Assembly: GCA_947650285.1 (NCBI GenBank)
Contig: CANTFL010001075.1
Coordinates: 43,030-107,029, forward strand
Direction: 5' to 3'
Length of the DNA stretch: 64,000 nucleotides
Source: Hyaloperonospora brassicae
Lineage: Eukaryota > Oomycota > Peronosporomycetes > Peronosporales > Peronosporaceae
Shown piece by piece: positions 30,820 to 41,300 of the stretch. The position numbers and the translations under genes were made by a program. The notes below the pieces were generated by a model. It searched no databases, was not told the DNA's origin, and saw nothing but the letters and a program-made list of their open reading frames with translations. Every line of letters starts with the position of its first letter. The first letter of the stretch is position 1.

Positions 30820-32520
30820 GGCGTCGCTCGACTGCCAATGAGGACGGACTCACGTGATTGGGCAAAAGCCAGAGGGGAAGTGGGGCGGTCGTTGTGGGGG
30901 CGAGTCGGGGGTGCGACCTGTGCGAACGCATGGGGTATGCGGTACGACGAGGCGGATCGAACTGCGCGGCGATTGGACTTGGACAACTTGCACGCGGCGG
31001 TGGTTTGTTTCTTTTTGCGCTAGAAATAGGGATCGACGCATTTGGGGACCAAAGGACTATAATTGGTGTCGCTTTGCCACGAAGCCACTACGCACGTGCG
31101 ACCGATCGTGCTGCGGGGCTAAACTAAAATACGCCGCTTCTCGATGTTCGGCGCCAGCATGCGGTGACTATAAATAGTGACTGTATCTTCGAATAGCGCT
31201 TTGGCCGATCGCTACGAATGCGGCGGTTGCTCTCTAACTCTATCGTGCACAATCGAGTTTGACAAAACGTGCAGGGCAGTAGTGGATAGCCGGCCGCCCT
31301 TTGCACTCGCTGTTTCGTCAGGCCGACATGTATCGTGTGGCTGCTGTGCTGACCAGCTGTCTTGGGTTCCGAGAGCCACAATCCACTTTAAAAAAACGTG
31401 GGCAAATTCAGCAGGAGAGGACGCTGGTCCAATCCACTCGCAGGGCCCGTTCCCTCCTGAATATTGGGCCAACTGCTGTCACAATGTCCATCAACGCCCG
31501 AGTTGGCACGGCAGGCAGAGTCCGTACGACACGAGATGGCAGCTGTCGTGACGCGAGTTCGTCGAAAGCGCGTGATATTTCAACGGGCACAGCCGACCGA
31601 GCGGAGAATTAATTGGTCGCGAGAAAAAATCCAATCGATAGATAACGACCGGTCCACCCGTTCCTTCGAGAGCTACTGCAGAGCGTGGACACCCATCCCA
31701 CTCGACCGACGTGAGAGCAGTTTGTCTCGAGCCAGCCATTGTGTCAGTAGGTTGGCGCTGACGTTGACGAATTAACCAGCGCGGGGTCAGGCAGACCCAT
31801 TAGCGTTCGACGAACGACGATACCGCCATAGCAGCAATGAAAGACACTTCGAGACTGACAGCTAAGCGGATCGTTGACACAGCCAGCGGCGCTCCAACTC
31901 AATCGCTCTTGTGGTCAGTCGGCGCTGACCGGAATCGTCGACTCGCGCGCGTGTGTATCGCCTCGTCCCCCTCTCTCTACACCCGTCTGTCTGTAGAACA
32001 CGCAACAAGGCCGGACGCCGTAGTACACTTTGGGCGACAGCGCACCGACAAAACATCTCCATCAATCGCTTCGCTCTGCTATGATGCGCAGGTCCGCTTC
32101 GGTCTTCCTCGGACTGGCTCTCTCGATATGATTACACGAGGGCTCGATGCCGTCGGACATGTTGACGAACTCGCCCCACCACAGCCACTCTCTTTCCCCA
32201 TTCCCTAATCACTCGATCGCTCTGTCGCAACTGTCTCTGTGGCGACTATCGATCGCCTCGGTTATGTCCCACCTCGCACGGCTGTGTCCGCACGCCAGGC
32301 GCTTCTCGCGCAGACGAGACACGAACCACTCGCTGCGATAAAAAATAATCCGTCTCCCGCCTCGTCACCCCCACCCCACCCCCTCCGCGACAACCGGCTC
32401 AAAAAAGCACATTTCTTGCTCCACCCCACCCCACCCCACACCCGTACGTACGTCCACCACACTAACTCTTCCCACGTCCACATCGATCGGCTCCGCCCGT
32501 CACTCACTCACTCAGTCGCT
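30820..32520. other. Long divergent intergenic region
   Basis: 1.7 kb between two outward-facing genes. Several short open frames exist on both strands but none shows a domain or splice context. Near the right end there are C-rich CCCCACCCC clusters (about 32.37-32.44 kb) and an ACTC repeat just before the ATG at 32521, both on the coding strand of the next gene. Confidence 0.5.
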
Positions 32521-33765
32521 ATGTTCGCGTCGCTGTCGGAGGCGCTCGCGTGGCCCCCGCGCGGCAGTCGCCCGCAGCCGCTCAAGCAGCAGCGCACCCC
32601 CACCGCCACGTGCTCCGACTCGAGCGACGACGTCTCGGACCGCGAGAGCGCACCCGTTGCCGCTGCGCCAAAGCCAACAACGACTGTCTACGCAATTGCG
32701 TCCAAGTTGTTTGTCGCTGCGACAGCGCCACGGGACGACGAGACGCCAACGACGCCGACAGCAGACACTGCCGACACTGCAGCCAAATCAGACGAAGCAG
32801 CGGCGGTCGGGACGCACGTGTCGACGGCGTTTGGGCTCGGGACGGTCGCTGCCGTGCGCCACGACGACGGCGTCGTTGCGGTTGATTTGCCACTGGCGGG
32901 ACTGCTGTACCTGACAAGTGCCGCGCAAATGCAGGTGGTGCCTGCACTACTGGGGGACCATGTGCGCACGCGGGTGGGCGCTGGACGGATCGTGCAGTAC
33001 AATGCAGAGCAAGCAGTGTACGTGCTGCAACGAGGCGGCGGCAATGGGGACGAGGAGACGAAGGAGAAGGTGACGCCGAAGATGATGAAGGAGGACGATG
33101 ACGAGGCTGTGCTGTTTTGCGTGCCAGTGTCGGACGTTATCCTGCCGGACGGACGGACGTTTGGCCGACTGCGGGAGCCAGTGCAGCGGGCGAGGAGTCT
33201 GTCGGAAGGCAGCACGAGCAGTGAAGACTGCGGCTTGCGACGGACGCGTCCGAGGCTGTCGAGCACGAGCTCGTCGAACGGCTTGACGCTGCTGAAGAGC
33301 ATTGCTACGACGTCGTACTCGTTCATTGCGAGCAAGTACCACCAGGGACAGCCCGTGATCACCAGGTTTGGCGCTGGGCATATTGTTGCTGTGGATCCAC
33401 AGCGAGGGTCGGCTCAAATCTACCTCGTGTGGGGGGCCATGGCGTTCCTGAACGCTGACATGATTGACTTTTACCCCAAAGCGTTGGAGGGCACGGACGT
33501 GCACACGAAGTTTGGCTCGGGGATTGTTTTGGAATTGCGGCCCGCTGATGCGATTTATACCGTGCGTCTGCACGACGTGCAGCCTCTGGGCAAGTCGGAC
33601 GTGGTCTTTGTGCACGAGTCCGACTTGTCCCGGAGTCGAAAGATTGCAGTCACGGCTGCGAACGTCCGGGACAGACTGAAAGCAATGGCACATCGGTGTT
33701 TCGGTGAACGCATCGTTGTCGCGCACCAGAGCCACGATGCAGAGCCAAACTCTGCCGGTATATGA
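32521..33765 (+). CDS. Protein with four FGxG-type repeats, family not recognised
   Basis: Open frame of 414 residues from the ATG at 32521; upstream in-frame sequence is C-rich leader and excluded. Four related units are visible, each starting with a Gly-x-x-Val core: GTHVSTAFGLGTVAAVRHDD (near residue 97), GDHVRTRVGAGRIVQYN (near 145), GQPVITRFGAGHIVAVDP (near 276) and GTDVHTKFGSGIVLELRPAD (near 323). Each is followed by a beta-rich V-x-L stretch, suggesting small SH3-like or Tudor-like barrels. Between units 2 and 3 lies a Ser-rich linker. I do not know the family. The stop at 33765 may be real, or the frame could splice into the open stretches that follow (33.7-35.7 kb). Confidence 0.65.
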   Translation: MFASLSEALAWPPRGSRPQPLKQQRTPTATCSDSSDDVSDRESAPVAAAPKPTTTVYAIASKLFVAATAPRDDETPTTPTADTADTAAKSDEAAAVGTHVSTAFGLGTVAAVRHDDGVVAVDLPLAGLLYLTSAAQMQVVPALLGDHVRTRVGAGRIVQYNAEQAVYVLQRGGGNGDEETKEKVTPKMMKEDDDEAVLFCVPVSDVILPDGRTFGRLREPVQRARSLSEGSTSSEDCGLRRTRPRLSSTSSSNGLTLLKSIATTSYSFIASKYHQGQPVITRFGAGHIVAVDPQRGSAQIYLVWGAMAFLNADMIDFYPKALEGTDVHTKFGSGIVLELRPADAIYTVRLHDVQPLGKSDVVFVHESDLSRSRKIAVTAANVRDRLKAMAHRCFGERIVVAHQSHDAEPNSAGI

Positions 33766-35701
33766 GTCGTGCACTCTGGTCGATGCCGTTGGAGTGCTGA
33801 CAGCGTCAGGGCTCACTATTTTTGGTGAAGACGACGAGCAACGAACGTTTTCGAGGCCGTTCGTGGCCGTCATGGCTCTATGTTGTGAGTGTTATATATT
33901 CTTTGCAGCTGCCGCGCGTACCGCTATGCAGCTGAACTATGAGCTGCTCGGATAAAAAGTATCTGCAGTGTGTGGGTGCAGTGCCAATCAGCCTAAACTA
34001 TCGATTGATGCCATTCATCACTCGAGGGGTTGCTGCCCAGTCCATGAGGTACAGATAAAGTAGCGACAACGTCGTGTCGCTACGTAGCAATGGGAGATGA
34101 AAATGCGTGATAGACCATGTGTGGACTTGTGTATTGCGATGCTGAGGATTGATTTGGTTGTGAGTATAGGTGCGGTGGCACTGAGATCAGTTCTGCGCGG
34201 TGCTGGTACTCACTCGTGTTATTACGGGCTGTGCTGCAGTTTTTCGACAATACGTAGTGAGGGGCGCAGTTTGTGTTCGTGTCCGTCACGACGCCGCCAC
34301 GCTCACGATCGAAGCTGCTCCACGTGCTTACAGGCGGCTCGTCAGGTTTCCAGCACACTTCGCTGGGACTTGTCTTGTGTCGATAGTGTCGAGTGTTGAG
34401 GTCTCATGACATGTTGGTGCAGTCTGGCTCGCGTGGGCCTAGCTGCTGTCACAGCCTATCTGGATAGAGCCGAGAACGAGTGTTGCTTACGAATGGCAAG
34501 ACATGCACTGAGCGGCTACAGCTTGGGACTCGATGGATCACGAGACTGCAGCAAGCAGCTCAGAGCAGTATTTGTTTCGTTCATGACGACAGTTCCAAAC
34601 TGGACAAGAAGCGTGGTGTGAGCTTGAATGCCAGCCAGCACACCAAGTCGCAATCAGCCGCGCTTGGTCTTACGAAGTACTGATGTTCCCGAGTTGAGTC
34701 GAGTAAAAAGGGGTCCGTCAGTTATCTCAGGACCATGTGGTACAGCATGAGGAATTTCAAGTCATGCAGTCACTGTTTCCCACCATGCTGGTAGTGAAAA
34801 GGGGCACACGACATTAGCGATGCGACAGGAGCCATTTTGTGAGGAGATCATAGGCGGCGCCTCGTCGTCCGTACAATGGCAGATGCCGTTCCACAAGGCT
34901 TGAGTTTGGCACGATCGGCGTGACAACTAGTCGCTCACCACAGCATCTTTCGGTCTAACCGAGCACCATATGAATCGTAACTCGGTCTCGCTGGCAGTCG
35001 TCTGCACCACGAGTGATCATCGATGCACGTCAGGTTTGGTCGCTTGTACATCACTCGCGTTACAGACTTTGAATGCTTGATGCAGGTCCATTCGTCACAG
35101 TAGCACACGGCACGGCAGAAGTGCAGGCAGCACAGGACGATGAAGTTTGCGATAGCTTGTCGCTCGATGGACGGGTAGCGCTACCTTTCGGTCGCTCCAG
35201 TAATGGTTCTTACCGTCTACTGCTTCCGCCGGTATGTTTGTGGACACAAACGCACATGCGGTCAGTGCAGTACAATTTCAGGTCAGTCTCATGTGCTTCG
35301 TATCAACCGCAACGCAGCAACGCGTCGCCGATCAAGTGCAAAACGCGGCAGTGGGTTGCATTATTGTTCGGCCACTGCTGTTTGCATGCCATGTTCATGA
35401 CATGACGAAAGGTACCGTGTTTCTCCTGATTGAATTGCTCGTACGGGCAGTATCCTCAGATACAGCAGCTGGGCGTACAGCAGTCATTCCCTCAGCTTCA
35501 GTGGACACGCAGATCTCCTTTCTTGCAGCAGACACTTTTCGCGATACGTGAAAGTCATCGGAACACACGAAATGTCTGCCGAATTCCCAAATACTCTTCT
35601 CGACCGTGTGCAAAGCTCATGTATTCCACCTTATGCCAGAAACACCCGTCTTTGCCTGCGGCGGAAACCCACCGACTGCCATTGAGCACGTACTTACACC
35701 C
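33766..35701 (+). other. Unresolved region with splice-compatible open stretches, possible multi-exon gene(s)
   Basis: No single long frame, yet several plus-strand segments join in phase at plausible sites: a frame ending 33917 to 33982-34048 (donors GTACCG, GTACAG), to 34170-34253 (donor GTAGTG), to 34334-34400, to 34468-34683. This gives a chain such as RAVLQFFDNT-RLVRFPAHF...IVSSVE-SRERVLLTNGK. Further coding-like stretches follow (QHEEFQVMQSLFPTMLVV near 34.74 kb; VAHGTAEVQAAQDDE near 35.1 kb; RYVKVIGTHEMSAEFPN before a TGA at 35683-35685). No domain is recognised. It could be one gene, two genes, or a 3' extension of the FGxG repeat gene. Codon-like appearance by eye is weak evidence. 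Confidence 0.3.
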
Positions 35702-36630
35702 TCAAGTGTACTTGACACCACCCATGAACGTTCTCGGGTCTGGTGCAGCACCACTGAACGCGGCGTTTGAGAAGTCAAAGCCCGGGTTCTCTTCCTGGAA
35801 ACGCTCGAGCATCATGTTTCGTTTCGTAGTTTCCTGCTGCATCGGATCCAACTACACCCGCAACACGACGTAGCGTTGTCAGCATCACAACCTGACACGA
35901 GCAGTCCAAACACTACGAACTTCACGGCACCCAACCTCTCCATGGCCAGCAAAGACGCTCGGCCAGATGTAGCCCTTTTTCATTTTCTGGAGGTTAATGT
36001 TCAGCTCTCCCGCGTCTACAACACGCCACCACCAATCGATCCGAAAAATGAGACCCCTTACGTTCCCCTCTTCATTACAACAAACGCATACCTACCTGCC
36101 AATCATCACCATCACCATCACCACCGTCATACTCCTAGCACCATACTACTGTCACTAGGCACGCATCAACACATGCATACTAAACTCACCCAGCATCCAA
36201 TAGCTCTCTGCAACGACCACAGCGCTTGCGAGGTCGTGCTATCGTCCAGCTCAGCAATCACTTCAGCACAACGTCGCACCTCTGGCAACAAACTGTCATG
36301 ACCCAACAAACGCACGTACATTGAGAAACTTGTGCGAGGCGCCACAGAGCCCCAAAGTCACGTGGTTGGCGCGAATCTCACACTGGATCTGAGAGGCTGT
36401 CACACCTGTTGGGGGGCGGACGTAGACATTCACTTCTTCCATCGACTGCTCCCACTCGTAGATGACGCGACCTGCGGCCAAGTTGAATACCATTGTCGAC
36501 GATGCATTATGCATTAGCAAAAAGCGGTTAGCGAAAGAGGACGTGTTGAATGAACAATGGATTGGATGGGGATATTGGGAAAGCGCGTACCGTCGAACTT
36601 GTACTCGCGGCGCTGACTTCCGGTCGCCAT
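35702..36630 (-). CDS. NUDCD2-like CS-domain co-chaperone
   Basis: Five exons: 36591-36630, 36320-36471, 36190-36238, 35936-36015, 35702-35851. Donors are GTACGC, GTACGT, GTGAGT and GTTGGG. Phases agree and total 471 bp, 156 residues. The product starts MATGSQRREYKFDG and continues through a CS domain: RVIYEWEQSMEEVNVYV, QIQCEIRANHVTLGL, FLNHDLASAVVVAESYWMLD, LNINLQKMKKGYIWPSVF. It ends with the family-specific tail ERFQEENPGFDFSNAAFSG...PDPRTFMGG, which matches plant and animal NUDCD2-type proteins closely. These act with Hsp90 in dynein/LIS1-related folding. The 49-bp exon is recognised only by family alignment, so short-read annotation may miss it. The third intron contains an ATGGTG run. 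Confidence 0.9.
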
Positions 36631-38306
36631 GCGGTCGGATACTTTCGAGACGTAATAAGCGAATAGATGTGGATGTGGCTTTGCGCTCGTGCGCGATAAA
36701 AAAAGTGATCACGACGTAAGGACAGTTAGAAACGTACCGACGGATTGATCGATTTCTCTCTCGTGTTGACTGGTGAGGCGACGTATATGCTCAAAAGTGA
36801 AGTAGCCTCCGATTTCCGTTGTATCGCTCGATTGGTTTTTGACGGACCAGGTTTGCGTGATGTGCGTACATGTTTCGGTAAATGTGTACGGTGAGAAACT
36901 GCAGCAGATGTTGTTTCCAGCATAGCTTTCGCTTTCGCCTCTTACGTTTTTTTGTTATCTCGATCCTGCACCAGTGATCGTTGCTAAGGCGAAGCAGTAC
37001 ACGGAATCAAAATGTCCTCAGTCAGGCGTCGTCGGCTTCGGTGAATTGTACTAGCATAGCGCACATACAACGTGGCCACGGTAGGGAGTTGGGAATCGAG
37101 GAGAGAAGACGACCTATTGCTTGGTTCTATCTGGGCAAGATGTGGACCATTAGTCTTGACCTCGAGTTCTGGAGTAACATGTAGCTAGAGCTGGATACAG
37201 CGGTCTTCAGTTTGCTATCCAACGTATCGAAAGAGTGAACTGGTTGTGTGAGTTTTGTACGAATCGATGAGTCCACCGTACGCTCAGTGTCGCAGCCGAG
37301 GATTCTGTAGCTGACGGGGGCAGTATGAACAGCAAACGTAGCTGATGCTTTGACCAGCTGCAGTGAAGAAAACAGGAACAGTCCACACTGAACAAAGATA
37401 ACCAGAAAACAGAGGGTACGAGCTGAACGCAAGGGCACATGGACATCAAGATCGTCGATTTCGATGAATGGATCGTCGGTTTTCATCGATGCTTCGTTGG
37501 TAAGTTAGCGACAAAAACAGCGGACCGAAAAATGCGATAAGCGTGATACGTATCTGCTGGAAGGTAAGAAGACGACGACGACCAGGATGTACATGGTTCG
37601 TCGCACACGATCGGTGCGATCATTTACGATAGCGCCGTTTCCTGGAGAAGACGCAGCTGTATTCCCGCACGACGCGAACGAGTGTACGAACGAGGACAAG
37701 CTTGAAAGACAGTGTTGAATGGGAATGGGGATGAATGTGACAGTGCTCGAGAGCTTACTATATCTGCCTGAGTTTCAGCACATAGGTTGTCAATCAAATG
37801 TGGATCAGCTTCGACCGGTTCACCGAGATACGATTTCGGAACCATTTTGCGTGCTGCGACTCCGTAACGCAAGGACAGGTGGGGAGGTAGTAGCAGACAT
37901 GTATGCGTATTACCTTTGTCCATACTTTATACATGTTGATGTGGTTGCTGCGGTTGACAAGTGCACTTTTAGTTCTTCGGCTTACCATTCACCCCGCACC
38001 GCTTGCATGTTTATTGTACATGGACTGCATGCTGCTCCCAATATCAACGAAGACGAAATGGGGCCAGTGCTAATCAATTGTGGCTTACATACCATACTAT
38101 TCGTCATTCTAACGTTTAGGGCAAAACATGTCACGGGCTCACACACCGGTACATGAAACGAAGGAAGCACCAGTGTATGACTGTAGTGGCAACGATCATA
38201 TATTGAGTGTACAGGTCTGGTCAATCGCATAACAAGAGCGCAAAACACCACGTTCATACGCTCAGCTGCTTTTTTGTCACACCCTGACAACATCAGTAGT
38301 AGTCCC
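36631..38306. other. Intergenic with a possible small minus-strand membrane-protein gene
   Basis: About 1.7 kb between the NUDCD2-like start and the receptor-phosphatase stop. The only coding-like content is the minus-strand set of fragments at 37127-37923, entered separately. The rest shows nothing recognisable. Confidence 0.4.
37127..37755 (-). CDS. Possible small membrane-protein gene, exon structure unresolved
   Basis: A minus-strand frame ending at 37127 starts MKTDDPFIEIDDLDVHVPLR at 37486 and contains one clear hydrophobic segment (TLCFLVIFVQCGLFLFSSLQ). Upstream, 37755-37846 encodes MVPKSYLGEPVEADPHLIDN... up to a good donor (GTAAGC). A 58-bp intron would join it to LVLVRTLVRVVREYSC, then another donor GTAAAT. 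The last joins to the membrane part are ambiguous, so the true exon chain and product are unknown. Listed because composition and splice sites look gene-like. Confidence 0.3.
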
Positions 38307-41300
38307 TTAGCTCACATTACCGCGACCATAGGTGCCTTCAGGACACTTGTACTCGTCAGGGAGCAGGGAGCGCTGCAGCGAGTTGAAAGCGTACTGACGC
38401 TTGCCAGTGTTTTTGAGCGCGTTCTCCAGTCGAACGCCATTGCTGCGCATCGTTGACACTGTGCGTACCACATACTCCTCGGGCAAGCCATGGTTCTCAC
38501 TCAGTAGCCGCACCTGCTCGAGCGTCACCGACATGCTCGTGCGATCCTTGGCGCTTTTGCAGGACGTCGCGCGCCCTGCGCCGAGTAGGCGACACAAATT
38601 AGAGCTCTCCTGAACGATCTTCGGATGCTTCGATTTGACTACTTGCCGCTTGCTAGCTGTGGTAATACGCTCCTCCAGCGAGTTCAACAGAGGCTCGATT
38701 GTCGACATGGGCGTCAGCATGGCGTCCGGCTGCATTTCGTGCACACAGCAGTCAGCATACATGATAAACGAGAGCATCATGAAAGCGCCGATCAGCACGT
38801 ACCATTTTAGCAGCAAACAGCTTGTATCTCTCGACGTAGCGGGTCAGCACGAAAAAGCTCTTGCGATTGATGACATCCTGCAGCGTCGTCTTCTTGCTGC
38901 TGGCGTTATTTGCCAGCGTCTGCATTTCGTTGATACCCTGCGTAAAGACGACCGGCGTGACAGGAATCGGGCCGCCTGATCGAATGGTAGATGGAATGGA
39001 AGCTCGCACGTCGTTTGAGCAACGCACACCGATTACAACGGTAAACGTGCCCGCGGTAGACCCCTTATTCAATCGAACGGACACTACGCTTGGAAGCGTG
39101 GTGTTTGTCATGTGGAGATTCAGCAGTGTTGACGGGAGGTGCGATGGAGGCAGCGTATCGAGGACAAACGCAACGTGCTTGAGTGCGTCCACGGCTGCTG
39201 AGAGGTCCTCTAGCATTCCGATCTCCTTGCCCTGTGTAGACAGCAATGACTCGACCTGGAAGAGGAAGCCAACGCCATCGATTATATGCAGAAACGAGCG
39301 GTCCACTAGGTGCTGCAACGAATACTCCAGCTGACGGCAGAAGGACGTAACCAGCGTGGTCAATGCTTGCGAAAAGCACATATCGAACCGGGTCGTGAGA
39401 TGCCATCGCGTCTCGTCGGCAGAACGTGTATCAGCACCGCTCCAGTCCACCACATTGGCGCCACCGCTGAACGAGACGTTACTCTGCACGCGGGACAGCG
39501 ACCGTTTCTGCAACATCGAGCGCAAACTTAAAATGCTTCCGCCATGACGGAACTTGAAGCAGTGCGCAGCAAATGCGCCTACTGTTATAGTTGGGTACAC
39601 CCTTACGCTTGTCGACGTCCTCCTTGATCGCTGAGAGCGCAGGTCAGCACTCGGGCCGACCCACATTTCCTGCACGTGCAGATTGATGGGCAGGAACCGC
39701 AGGACCAAACTCTTTTTCTCAGTACTGGCCTTGAAATTGAGCCCCTTTTCTGCACGTTCGACGCACACTTGGTGGCACTCGCGCAATGCCTCGACGTACA
39801 TCTTGCGTTGCTGCACACGGTGATTCAGCCACGTTTGGACCAGCGTCCGGTCATTCTCACCCTGAATCTGCTCGATCAAGTTATCGTACAAATTGCCAAC
39901 AAGTCCACTCTTCACTCGCGCCTCATAGTCTGCAGCTTCAGCTACTGCGCGCGCATGATCATCAGCCCGCTCGGAGACGAGCAGCTCCAGGTACTGTCGA
40001 GGTACTTCGTTTGTAAGAGGACTTTCAAGCATGTCTTCGATCACCATTTCGTCGCCTTCAGCAAACTGAAAGCTCTTGGTGATGTAGAATCCAGAGTTCT
40101 CCTTCAATTGGCGCGGCGACGAAGTCATCGACTTGACTCGCAAACAAGGTATCGATGAACCCGCATCTGCGGTAGCAACCCCAGTGGCAGCTGCTGAATT
40201 TGGTGACGCTGTGCCAGTTCCATCCTGCAAAACAGTTGGACCAGACGAAACAGAGCGGTGCGAAACCTGTCGTGCTACCAAATTCACCTCGTCTGCCGCA
40301 AGAACGTCGTCACGCGTACACAAGAACTCACAAAAGACCTTGGGTCGTGAGGGTGGTGCCATACCCATTCCAGACACACGAGCGATCCTGGCACGTTCGT
40401 CCAGCTGTAGGGAAGATGCACGCGTCACTTGGAGAGACTCGGACAAGTCACCGCTCGACGACTGCAACGAAGTCTGCTCCGGGATCTCGTATACGACAAA
40501 GCGAAGAAGTGAATTGACGTGCATCGCAGGTATCTGAAGTATCGACAGGAAAGTGGCGGTTTGGGTCACTGCGCCGCTACCCTCAACTTTGCCAGTCACT
40601 AGTGTCGGCAAAACCGTCTCGGTAAAGCTCACGCGAGACCACTTCGCTAGTGGAATAGCAACGCAAGAAGCCGTGCATAAGGCCCCAGAACTAAGCATCG
40701 ATTGCGAGTAGCCACGGCGGCTGAAGATTCCTTCTTGATGTATCCCGCTCTCAATAAAAGAGCTGATTGACGAACGACGATAACTCATTACTGGAAGATC
40801 CTCGTGGTACTCGTCCTCACCAACGTCATTTCCACCAGCTTCTGGTGTAGTGTTTTCGGCAACATATAGCTCCACGAAGCACGCCTGCGTAAGAGGAATG
40901 GGCGACAACAGCTGGACTGCTAGCGCCAGCACATTCTGCGCACCATCCACTATCTCCTGGCTAGTCGGGTTATACTCAGTGTCAGGAAAATGCAAAATGC
41001 CTGCCCAACCGTCGCTTAGCCCTGTATCATTCGCTGATATGCCAAGCTTGCCACTCTCGGCCTTGTCAGAAATACTTGACACCGCATGATGCAGCACCTC
41101 CGAGTCTTTGGCATGCATCGATGGGTTCCAATTCATCCCACGTAGTCGTGGGTTCCATTGCAAAATCAGAAAGCCAACTGGAGGTACCAGGGTTGGAAGC
41201 CAAATGGAGAAAATGTACCAAACAACAGAGTCAATACTCCGATTGTTCCAGTGCAAAATGAAGTTCATGATAGAGGATGTTCCGAGCACGAGCGCAATCG

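Noticed and set aside
36106..36125. His-coding ATCACC repeat as a possible His-rich peptide
   Set aside because: It lies inside the third intron of the NUDCD2-like gene.
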